From positions 1 through 43,759 of IMG/VR virus record IMGVR_UViG_3300036828_000483: a stretch of 43,759 nt of DNA, one strand, 5' to 3'. This stretch comes from a virus. How positions within the stretch are numbered: the stretch's first letter is position 1; each line of letters opens with the position of its first letter. The notes below the pieces were generated by a model. It saw only the letters and a program-made list of their open reading frames with translations, was not told where the DNA came from and did no database searches. The position numbers and the translations under genes are program-made. Of this stretch, positions 8,139-14,112 are shown one piece after another.

Positions 8139-8518
8139 ACAACGTTTACGACGACACCCCAGAAACCGCCCCCAAAATCCACACCACACTCGGCAGCCAA
8201 ATCGCCGCCATCCGCGCCCTCAGGAACAGTTATCAATTCCGCGAAGCACGCGAACAATATTTGGCCCGTGCCAAAAAACGCCGCAACAAAGACGGCACTG
8301 TGGGTGCACCTTGCTGGCTCTGCGGCCAGCCCATCGACTACCGACTGAAGTTCCCACACCCACGCTCCTGGGTACTGGACCACGCCGTGCCGGTCAAACA
8401 AGAACCAGCGCTAATGCTGAATTCGGGTAACTTCCGCTCCGCGCACTGTGAATGCAACAACCACCGTGGCAGCGACGCACCACGCATCGAACTCGGCGAA
8501 CCAAGCGAAATCTGGTGA
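8135..8518 (+). CDS. HNH endonuclease
   Basis: The start ATG 8135 overlaps the previous stop (ATGA); 127 residues. The C-terminal half carries the HNH core: CWLCGQPID, WVLDHAVPV (catalytic DH), then SAHCECNNHRG, with the N-H pair and the second zinc Cys pair. Small HNH proteins next to terminase genes are needed for packaging in several cos phages. Here TerS lies 2.2 kb downstream, past a repeat-rich region and a leftward cluster. A packaging role is therefore plausible but not certain; a homing enzyme is the alternative. Confidence 0.85.
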   Translation: MNNVYDDTPETAPKIHTTLGSQIAAIRALRNSYQFREAREQYLARAKKRRNKDGTVGAPCWLCGQPIDYRLKFPHPRSWVLDHAVPVKQEPALMLNSGNFRSAHCECNNHRGSDAPRIELGEPSEIW

Positions 8519-8525
8519 GACAACA

Positions 8526-8609
8526 ATGAATACGTTCGAGATCATCTTGGTGATTGAGGTTGGATTGATCGCGCTGGCGCAACTGGTGCCATGGGCGCGG
8601 CGACCATGA
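8526..8609 (+). CDS. Very small putative membrane peptide
   Basis: A 27-residue frame from ATG 8526 to TGA 8607-8609 reads MNTFEIILVIEVGLIALAQL and ends WARRP, a hydrophobic helix with a basic end. GGTGAGA lies just before it. It follows the HNH gene by 7 bases. It is too short to assign and could be a chance frame. Confidence 0.35.
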   Translation: MNTFEIILVIEVGLIALAQLVPWARRP

Positions 8610-8628
8610 CCGTTGGAACCATCCCGGC

Positions 8629-8708
8629 GGGTACCTACCCTCCCGCTGACCATGGTTTGCGGGGTACCTACCCTCCGCGGCACCCTCCTTTGCGGGTACC
8701 CACCCTCC
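8629..8708 (+). repeat. Three GGGTACC-YACCCTCC boxes at 32-33 bp spacing
   Basis: Copies begin at 8629, 8662 and 8694. Each reads GGGTACC(T/C)ACCCTCC, and the last two are preceded by TTTGC. The spacing of 33 and 32 bp places the boxes on the same DNA face (three helical turns). The core GGTACC is itself palindromic, so this looks like a protein-binding array. Confidence 0.8.
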
Positions 8709-8716
8709 GCCGGCAT

Positions 8717-9108
8717 GTTTGCTGAGGGTCACCATCCGTGCATGGTCACCATCTGTGCAGGTCACCGCGCTATCGCCCAGCAAACAATGCAACCCTCCAG
8801 CAAACAAGGTGACCATCCCAGCAAAGGGGGTATGGGGTTGCAAAGTCTGTGGGTTCCCTACGATCCTCCGGGAGCCTCCTCATCTTTTTACCCCCTTTAC
8901 AGAAACGTAGTCCGTTTAAAACGCCTCTGACCTGCATGTTTGTAGCGAAACTGGTGGATAGTCCGTTTATCAAGATCAAAACACGTCTAAACCAGCTATG
9001 GCGGACGCCCCTCTCGCACCAGCCAGCAAAGCTACAGCAAACATGACAACCAGCCAGCAAACTAGCAGTTAAGCCCTTTGACCTGCCGTTTTGTCGTAAA
9101 GTTTGCTG
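8717..9108. repeat. Dispersed CAGCAAAC octamer family
   Basis: CAGCAAAC occurs at 8778, 8798, 9035 and 9055. The variant CAGCAAAG occurs at 8819 and 9024. The inverted form GTTTGCTG occurs at 8717 and 9101. Inverted copies flank direct copies, allowing large hairpins. The same octamer forms the stem of the hairpin after the capsid gene (16739-16785). Confidence 0.75.
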
Positions 9109-9109
9109 G
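9054..9109. terminator. Candidate hairpin between convergent operons
   Basis: CCAGCAAACT (9054-9063) and AGTTTGCTGG (9100-9109) are perfect 10-bp inverted arms around a 36-base loop. The element sits directly after the stop of the leftward gene at 9111. There is no clear T run, so if it terminates it does so without a classic U tail; it could equally be a binding site. Confidence 0.4.
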
Positions 9110-9110
9110 G

Positions 9111-9410
9111 TTAGCTGCCGCTGGCGGTGGCGGTCAGCTGTCCGCGGCCGATGAAGTCGGCGGGAATGCCGGCTTGGCCGATGAAGGCGGCGGCCATAAG
9201 GGTTCCGAGGCCGTTGAACTGCGGGTGTAGGCCGGTGATCTGCGCGGATAGGGTGCCGGTGCCAGCAAATTTCGGGGTGATGTTGGTGATGGCGGTTCTG
9301 AGTTGGCCGGTGCCGCTGAATTGGGGGTTGATGCGCCAGAAGGTGATGGGTGCGGCGGTGATGGTGTAGCTGGTGGTTTCTGGCAAATATTGGTCGAAGG
9401 TGAGGGTCAT
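9111..9410 (-). CDS. Small virion-like protein with G-x-G-x-L repeats
   Basis: The leftward ATG at 9410 overlaps the stop of the HTH gene (ATGA); 99 residues. After an N-terminal MTLTFDQYLPETTSYTI, it carries repeated FSGTGQL, FAGTGTLSA, FNGLGTLMA and FIGRGQLTA units about 17-23 residues apart. The same unit is repeated 13 times in the tail protein at 35353-36870 and ends the proteins at 21106 and 37923. It is therefore probably a virion component or a fragment of one, although it sits outside the tail operon on the opposite strand. Confidence 0.7.
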   Translation of the reverse strand: MTLTFDQYLPETTSYTITAAPITFWRINPQFSGTGQLRTAITNITPKFAGTGTLSAQITGLHPQFNGLGTLMAAAFIGQAGIPADFIGRGQLTATASGS

Positions 9411-9589
9411 GGGCGGGGGTCTTTGCCGGGTCGGCCGTCTTGGATGCGGTGGAGGGCGTAGAGGACGCCGGCGGGGGTCATGCCCAATTTGCCGGCGATG
9501 GCGCGGTAGGTGTATCCGTGTTTGCGCAGGTCAAGGATGGTTTTGTCGCGTTGGTCTGCGGTTTGTTTGGTGTCGTCGTAGTACGGCAT
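9407..9589 (-). CDS. Small helix-turn-helix protein
   Basis: A 60-residue leftward frame from ATG 9589. The sequence RDKTILDLRKHGYTYRAIAGKLGMTPAGVLYAL is a clear homeodomain-like HTH, as in resolvase tails and small terminase or sigma-like proteins. The recognition helix is TPAGVLYALHRI. It overlaps the gene at 9111-9410 by ATGA. It could regulate the leftward cluster or bind packaging sites near the repeats at 8.6-9.1 kb. Its exact role is unknown. Confidence 0.75.
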   Translation of the reverse strand: MPYYDDTKQTADQRDKTILDLRKHGYTYRAIAGKLGMTPAGVLYALHRIQDGRPGKDPRP

Positions 9590-9630
9590 GTCTTCATGGT
9601 CGCACCGGGTGGCGGGTTTACGGTGGTTTT

Positions 9631-9888
9631 ATGGCCGCCGGGCGGTGGTCGTGTGTGCGTTGCGGTCATCGTGATGATCAGCATGGCCCGGATGGGTGTT
9701 GCCGGGTGCGGATTGCGTATGGGTGGGATGAGCGGGGGCAGGTGTTTACCGGGTTGGCGCCGTGTCGGTGTCCGGACTATAAGGGGCCGCCGGGGTTGCC
9801 ACCGTCAGTATCGGGTTGTCCGCATGAGTTTGTGCGGGATGTGTGTCGGTGTGTGCATTGTGGGATGGTTCGGGTCGTTGGGCGATGA
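9631..9888 (+). CDS. Cys-rich zinc protein encoded antisense to the glycosyltransferase 3' end
   Basis: An 85-residue rightward frame from ATG 9631 to TGA 9886-9888. It has a regular set of zinc-type motifs: WSCVRCGHRDDQHG, CRCPDYKG, SGCPHEF and VCRCVHCGMV. This many paired Cys/His residues is not expected from a shadow frame, and the codons resemble those of the rightward terminase gene. It fills a 156-bp gap in the leftward operon and overlaps the last 143 bp of the glycosyltransferase on the other strand. The ribosome binding site is weak, so the start is uncertain. Confidence 0.6.
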   Translation: MAAGRWSCVRCGHRDDQHGPDGCCRVRIAYGWDERGQVFTGLAPCRCPDYKGPPGLPPSVSGCPHEFVRDVCRCVHCGMVRVVGR

Positions 9889-10573
9889 GTTCGCGCATGA
9901 GCCAGGCGCGGCCGTCGCCGCAGTGGTAGTAGCCGAGTAGGTGTTTGTTGCGGTTGATGTCGCGGTCCCAGCCGGGGGTGTCGGCTTTGGCGTTGATGTA
10001 GCGGTGGGCGTTGGTGTTGTGTTCGAAGGCGTAGAGGTGTCCGGGTAGGCGTCTGACGTGGGATAGGGTGCGGGCGATCATGGTGAAGGCGACGTCTTCG
10101 TGTCCCCAGCCGATGAATTCGGGGGGTTGGCCGCCGAGGCGCCACCATTCTTTTTGGGTGGTGATGATGCAGCCGCCGACGCCGGCGATGCCGTCGCCGT
10201 CCCAGGTGTTGACGTAGGGGACGTGGGCTAGCTGTTCGATGGGGGTGTTGAGGTAGGTGTTGGTGAGGATGCGGTATTTGGTGAATGGCCACCAGACGCC
10301 GGCTGGGTCGGCAACTGCGGTGAGGATGTTTTGTGGGTCGATGAGGGTGTCGGCGTCGGCGACGATGACAACGTCGGTTGTCGCTTGGGTGACGGCGTTG
10401 TTGCGGGCCTGAGCCAGGGAGAAGATTTCGGTGTCGCTGTCGGCGGTGATGATGGGCCAGCCGAAGCCGGGCCAGAAGTCCATGACGCGGTTGAAGGCGG
10501 GGATTCGGGATGGGCTGGGCCGCCAGGGGATGCAGACGGTGGCGGGGACGTTATTGGGCCATTTGAGGGTCAT
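9746..10573 (-). CDS. Glycosyltransferase (GT-A fold, family-2/7-like)
   Basis: A leftward gene of 275 residues starting at ATG 10573. It shows ATVCIPWRPSPSRIPAFNRV, SLAQARNNAV, a DADT metal-binding motif (VIVADADTLID) near residue 75, then IAGVGGCIITTQKEWWRLGG and FIGWGHEDVAFTMIAR, the galactosyltransferase-type acceptor motif (GWGxED). It should transfer a sugar from a nucleotide donor. In mycobacteriophages, glycosyltransferases of this class can decorate capsid or tail proteins. The final 45 residues are low-complexity and coincide with the antisense zinc gene, so the functional domain probably ends near residue 228. Confidence 0.88.
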   Translation of the reverse strand: MTLKWPNNVPATVCIPWRPSPSRIPAFNRVMDFWPGFGWPIITADSDTEIFSLAQARNNAVTQATTDVVIVADADTLIDPQNILTAVADPAGVWWPFTKYRILTNTYLNTPIEQLAHVPYVNTWDGDGIAGVGGCIITTQKEWWRLGGQPPEFIGWGHEDVAFTMIARTLSHVRRLPGHLYAFEHNTNAHRYINAKADTPGWDRDINRNKHLLGYYHCGDGRAWLMRELIAQRPEPSHNAHTDTHPAQTHADNPILTVATPAAPYSPDTDTAPTR

Positions 10574-10681
10574 ATCGGGTCATTTTGGGGCCTTTAAGGG
10601 GCAAATCGGGGCATTTCCGGGTGTTTTCGGGGCGATGATAGTGACCGTGTCAAGCACTTTGCGGGTTGGCGTGTCGGTTGT

Positions 10682-10710
10682 GCATTGCTTGGTGGTTGTG
10701 CGCGCATAAT
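10682..10710 (+). promoter_or_regulatory. Candidate leaderless promoter upstream of TerS
   Basis: The block GCATTGCT (10682-10689), 5 bases, then GTTGTGCG (10695-10702), then CATAAT (10705-10710) ends 7 bases before the TerS ATG. A transcript would begin at or next to the start codon. The same two octamers at the same spacing precede the gene at 19137. The -35 spacing is short for a standard sigma-A promoter, so an activator or another sigma factor may be involved. The site lies in a 144-bp gap between divergent genes. Confidence 0.5.
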
Positions 10711-10717
10711 TCCTGGC

Positions 10718-10984
10718 ATGACTCGACGTAAACCGCGCCCGGCTGATCCTGCTCAGTTGTATCCGGACCGGTTGGAGGCGTTGATCGCGGCGGTGTGGTC
10801 GGATGCGATGGCGGGGGAGCGCCAAGCGGTGGAAGTCTGTCGGCGGGTGTTGGCTCAGCAGGCGAAGTTTTATGGTCTGGATGCTGAGGCTGGGGCGGTG
10901 CCGCCGATCACGGATCAGCAGCTGGCGGCTGATGATGATGAGCTGGCCAGCTATCGGGCCCGGTTTGCGCGTAAAGACGCCTGA
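10718..10984 (+). CDS. Terminase small subunit
   Basis: The start at ATG 10718 is the first ATG after the promoter-like block; an in-frame upstream extension to 10685 is rejected because it overlaps the promoter. The 88-residue protein (LYPDRLEALIAAVWSDAMAGERQAVEVCRRVLAQQAKFYGLD) matches the short helical small-terminase type placed just before TerL in actinophages. The C-terminal acidic tail ends with ASYRARFARKDA. It overlaps TerL by one base (TGATG). It would recognise the packaging site and regulate TerL. No separate HTH is evident. Confidence 0.78.
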   Translation: MTRRKPRPADPAQLYPDRLEALIAAVWSDAMAGERQAVEVCRRVLAQQAKFYGLDAEAGAVPPITDQQLAADDDELASYRARFARKDA

Positions 10985-12576
10985 TGACTGTTGCGGTGGA
11001 GCGGGTGCGGGCGTTGGGGGCGACGACGCCCCGGATTTTCACCCCGGCGAACCCGGAGCATTGCGGCGCGGATGGGATGCCGTCGCGGGAGTGGTCGTGG
11101 GGTTATGACTGCGCCGATTTTTTGGAGAAGTGGGTGGGTTGGAAGTTGTTGCCGTGGCAGCGCTGGCTCTACATTCACGCGTTGGAGAAGGGTTCGGATG
11201 GTGCCGGGTTTCGGTGGCAGACGATTGTGGTGTTGGTGGCCCGTCAGCAAGGCAAGACACAGTGGCTCAAGGGGTTGGGGTTGTGGCGGCTGTTCGCGAA
11301 TGAGCACGGCATAGTCAGTCGGGAGTGTCCGGGGGCGCGGATGGCGGTGCTGGCCGCCCAGAATCTGGACTATGCCGAATCCACGCTGAAAGAGGTGGTG
11401 GATGAGATTCGGAATAATCCGCGGTTGCGCCCGGAGTTGATTAATCATCGGGTCACCAATGGTAAGCATCGGGTGGATTTGACGAATCGGCGGTATTGGC
11501 GGGCGGCGGCGGCGACCCGGCGCGGCGGCCGGTCGCTGGCGGTGGACATCGTCATGTTGGATGAGTTGCGGGAGCACACGTCGTGGGATGCGTGGGAGGC
11601 TTTGGTGGCCACCACGACGGTCCGGCCGCATTCGCAGGTGGTGTGTACCAGCAATGCCGGGGATGAGCGTTCCGAGGTGTTGCGGACGTTGCGGGATGGG
11701 GCGATCCGGCGGATCACGACGGGGGAAACCGCGGACAGCCGGATCGGGTTGTATGAGTGGTCGGTGCCGATGGAGGTGGATCCGGCTGATGAGCAGTATT
11801 GGTATTTGGCGAATCCGGCGATGGGGCAGCTGAATTCGTTTACGTTGGATGATTTGCGCGGCTATTTGGAGGCGCAGCAGTTCCGGAATTTGAGCGGGTT
11901 TCAAACTGAGCATTTGTGCCAGTGGGTGGCGGCGATGGAGCCGGGAATCATCCCGGCCGAGCATTGGCAGGAAACAATGGATTTCGGCAGCCGCCGCGCC
12001 CCGGACGCCCCCGTCTATGTGGGGGTGGATGTGAATTATGGGCGGACCCGCGCGTATGTGGGGGTGGCGGCGCCCCGTACTGATGGGTCTATCCATGTGG
12101 AGGTGATAGCGGGGGCGGGCGGCACGGATTGGTTGATTGATTGGTTGGTGGCGCGTAAGGGCCGGTTTGCTGGTATTGCGGTGCAGAAGACGGGGGCGCC
12201 GGCGTCGGGGATGGTGCCGGATATGTTGGCGGCGGGGTTGCCGATCACGGTGTTGCCGACAGGTTTGGAGTTGCAGTCGGCGTGTGGGCTTTTGTATGAC
12301 GGGATTTGTGAGCATCGGGTGTTTCACCGGCCGGCGCCAGTATTGGATCGGGCGGCCGCGTCGGGTATTGCGCGGACGGCGGGGGATGCGTGGGTGTTTG
12401 ATCGGCGGAATTCGCCGGTGGATGTGGCGCCGTTGATTTCGGTGGCGGCGGCGTTGTGGTTGCAGTCCTACATTGTTGACACGTTGAATCCGGTGTGTCA
12501 TGTGTGGCCGGAGGAGGAGGTTATAGAACAGTGGAGGCGGCAAGCCGAGGGAACGGTTGATCTTGATGCGCGATGA
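10984..12576 (+). CDS. terL: Terminase large subunit
   Basis: A 530-residue protein starting at ATG 10984. The Walker A element is VARQQGKTQ (from about residue 85); Walker B is VDIVMLDE (residues 187-194), with the catalytic Glu after Asp. VCTSNAG follows as the coupling motif. The C-terminal half holds the RNase H-like nuclease core, beginning YVGVDVNYGRTRAYVG and continuing with further acidic residues. It is the ATP-driven motor that cuts and packages phage DNA into the prohead through the portal encoded at 12814. Confidence 0.95.
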   Translation: MTVAVERVRALGATTPRIFTPANPEHCGADGMPSREWSWGYDCADFLEKWVGWKLLPWQRWLYIHALEKGSDGAGFRWQTIVVLVARQQGKTQWLKGLGLWRLFANEHGIVSRECPGARMAVLAAQNLDYAESTLKEVVDEIRNNPRLRPELINHRVTNGKHRVDLTNRRYWRAAAATRRGGRSLAVDIVMLDELREHTSWDAWEALVATTTVRPHSQVVCTSNAGDERSEVLRTLRDGAIRRITTGETADSRIGLYEWSVPMEVDPADEQYWYLANPAMGQLNSFTLDDLRGYLEAQQFRNLSGFQTEHLCQWVAAMEPGIIPAEHWQETMDFGSRRAPDAPVYVGVDVNYGRTRAYVGVAAPRTDGSIHVEVIAGAGGTDWLIDWLVARKGRFAGIAVQKTGAPASGMVPDMLAAGLPITVLPTGLELQSACGLLYDGICEHRVFHRPAPVLDRAAASGIARTAGDAWVFDRRNSPVDVAPLISVAAALWLQSYIVDTLNPVCHVWPEEEVIEQWRRQAEGTVDLDAR

Positions 12577-12817
12577 ATCGGTGACATCGATCGGGGAACG
12601 TCCGGTCAAGCCGATGAAGTCTGCGCCGGCGCCGGCGGCAACCCCCCAGCACGCCCCGGCGCCGGCTGCAATCCGCGAGTGGGTCTCCACCGTGCTGGAG
12701 TTGGCCGGGATCAGCGTGCTGGTCGCCGGCTGCTACCTGATCGCCCCGTATCTGGGTTTGATTGTGGCCGGGCTGTGTCTGATCCTGCTGGGTGCGGCCA
12801 TCGGGATCCGGCGATGA
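12566..12817 (+). CDS. Small membrane protein between TerL and portal
   Basis: I take ATG 12566 (83 residues); TTG 12557, closer to GAGGGA at 12547-12552, is also possible. The gene overlaps the TerL end by 11 bases and the portal start by 4. A Pro/Ala-rich N-terminal third is followed by two closely spaced hydrophobic segments (LELAGISVLVAGCYLIAPYLGLIVAGLCLILLGAAIG), so it is an inner-membrane hairpin or single long helix. Similar small membrane proteins occur at this place in other siphoviruses. Function is unknown. Confidence 0.7.
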   Translation: MRDESVTSIGERPVKPMKSAPAPAATPQHAPAPAAIREWVSTVLELAGISVLVAGCYLIAPYLGLIVAGLCLILLGAAIGIRR

Positions 12818-14112
12818 GCATCCTGGCCCGCCTCCTCGACCGCGGCGCCCCTGAGCAACGCGCCCTGATGTCCTCCGCGTTCGTCCCACCCCCCCAAGTC
12901 GGGGTGATCGACGACTTCGTCGGCGTCCACCGGGCCATGAGCCACATGACTGTCTACGCCTGCGTCCGCCTGCTGGCGGACACGATCGCGTCTTTGCCGT
13001 GGAAGGCGTATCGGCGGGATAAAAACGGGGTGCCGGTCGAGCTGTCGCCGCAGCCCGCGATCATCCGCGAACCGTTTCCCGGATTCGATTTGTTTCAGTG
13101 GAAGTGGATGATCATCGCGAATATGGCGTTGCGCGGCAACTCGTATCATCTGGTCACCGGCCGCGACAACCAGGGCTACCCGACCGGGCTGATGCCGCTA
13201 CACCCCGACATCGTCTTCCTGGAACGCCGGCCCGACATTCTGCTGTGGTTCGATCCGATCTACCGGGTGATGGGGCAGCCGATCCCCAAATCCGACCTCT
13301 GCCACATCCGGCGTTACACCATGCCCGGCGAACCCTGGGGATTAAGTCCGGTGCGTCAGGCGGCGGTCGCGATCGGAATGGGATTAGCTGCTGAGGAATA
13401 CGGCTACCGCTATTTTAAAGAGAGCGCTAATCCCACGGGTATGTTGATGACCGAGCAGAATTTGGATCCTGATGCCGTCCAATTGCAGCAGCAGAACTGG
13501 ATCGCCTCCCACGGTGGCCGCCGTTTGCCCGCCGTGCTTACTGGCGGATTCAAATGGCAGCCGCTGTCCATCTCCCCGGATGAATCCCAGTTTCTGCAAA
13601 CCCGGCATTTCCAGCGCACCGAAATCTGCATGATGTTCGGGGTGCCGCCCGTTTTGATCGGGGACACCGAGAAAACCACCGCCTGGGGCACCGGCATCGA
13701 ACAATTAACCCAGGGCGCGGTCACCTACACATTCCGACCCTGGACCGAATGCATCGAATCGGTCATCTCCGGGTTGCTGCCCCGCGGCCAGTTCGTCCGG
13801 TTCGACTATGACGCCCTGTTGCGGGGCGACATCGACACCCGGTACAAGGCGTACCAGGTCGCGATCAACACCGGCTGGATGAACCGCAACGAGGCCCGCG
13901 GCAAGGAAGAGCTCGAACCTAAGCCCAGCCTCGACACGTTCCTGCAACCGGTCAACATGGCCCCCACCGGATTCGACCCCAACAAGACCGCCGCGCTTAA
14001 GGCGACCGGCACCCCCGGCGAGAAACCCGCATCACTGCCCTCGGAGCCGGGCAGCGGCGGCGCACCCCAAACCCCACCGTCACCGAACGGGAAAGTAGGA
14101 GCGGCGAAATGA
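12814..14112 (+). CDS. Portal protein (HK97 family)
   Basis: The start is ATG 12814 (ATGA overlap); the longer open frame from 12679 runs through the upstream gene and is rejected. The 432-residue protein shows the HK97-type portal signature: VYACVRLLADTIASLPWKAYRR, FDLFQWKWMIIANMALRGNSYH, CHIRRYTMPGEPWGLSPV and FGVPPVLIGDTEKTTAWGTGIEQ. The tail after residue 390 is Pro/Gly-rich. It forms the dodecameric DNA channel at one capsid vertex, bound by TerL during packaging. Confidence 0.95.
   Translation: MSILARLLDRGAPEQRALMSSAFVPPPQVGVIDDFVGVHRAMSHMTVYACVRLLADTIASLPWKAYRRDKNGVPVELSPQPAIIREPFPGFDLFQWKWMIIANMALRGNSYHLVTGRDNQGYPTGLMPLHPDIVFLERRPDILLWFDPIYRVMGQPIPKSDLCHIRRYTMPGEPWGLSPVRQAAVAIGMGLAAEEYGYRYFKESANPTGMLMTEQNLDPDAVQLQQQNWIASHGGRRLPAVLTGGFKWQPLSISPDESQFLQTRHFQRTEICMMFGVPPVLIGDTEKTTAWGTGIEQLTQGAVTYTFRPWTECIESVISGLLPRGQFVRFDYDALLRGDIDTRYKAYQVAINTGWMNRNEARGKEELEPKPSLDTFLQPVNMAPTGFDPNKTAALKATGTPGEKPASLPSEPGSGGAPQTPPSPNGKVGAAK

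Larger units (their letters stand above)
8610..9110. other. 500-bp non-coding, repeat-rich region between convergent gene blocks
   Basis: No reading frame here looks coding on either strand. The region holds three GGGTACC boxes spaced 32-33 bp, a tandem GGTCACCATC repeat (8727-8766), two copies of TAGTCCGTTTA in an AT-richer stretch, and many CAGCAAAC octamers. It lies between the rightward early operon and the leftward genes starting at 9111, close to HNH and terminase genes. Candidate roles are cos site, replication origin or bidirectional termination; the sequence alone does not decide. Confidence 0.7.

Noticed and set aside
8613-8930. 105-residue open frame through the repeat-rich region
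   Set aside because: The peptide simply mirrors the DNA repeats (VPTLP-type patterns), has no ribosome binding site and no domain pattern.
9478-9684. Leftward 68-residue frame covering the gap between HTH and glycosyltransferase genes
   Set aside because: It is Thr/Pro-rich with no motif, overlaps the HTH gene heavily, and the rightward zinc-motif frame explains the gap better.
10636-10660. Stoperator-like sequence GTGTCAAG upstream of TerS, and a leftward TTGACA
   Set aside because: Only part of the known cluster A 13-mer is present, once, and no proper -10 lies 16-18 bases from the TTGACA.
10951-12690. 579-residue leftward open frame
   Set aside because: It is antisense to the clear terminase large subunit, is Arg/Pro/His-rich as expected of a shadow in GC-rich DNA, and shows no motif.
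12679-12813. N-terminal extension of the portal gene
   Set aside because: The extension lies inside the small membrane protein gene; ATG 12814 gives the usual ATGA overlap and a normal portal N-terminus.
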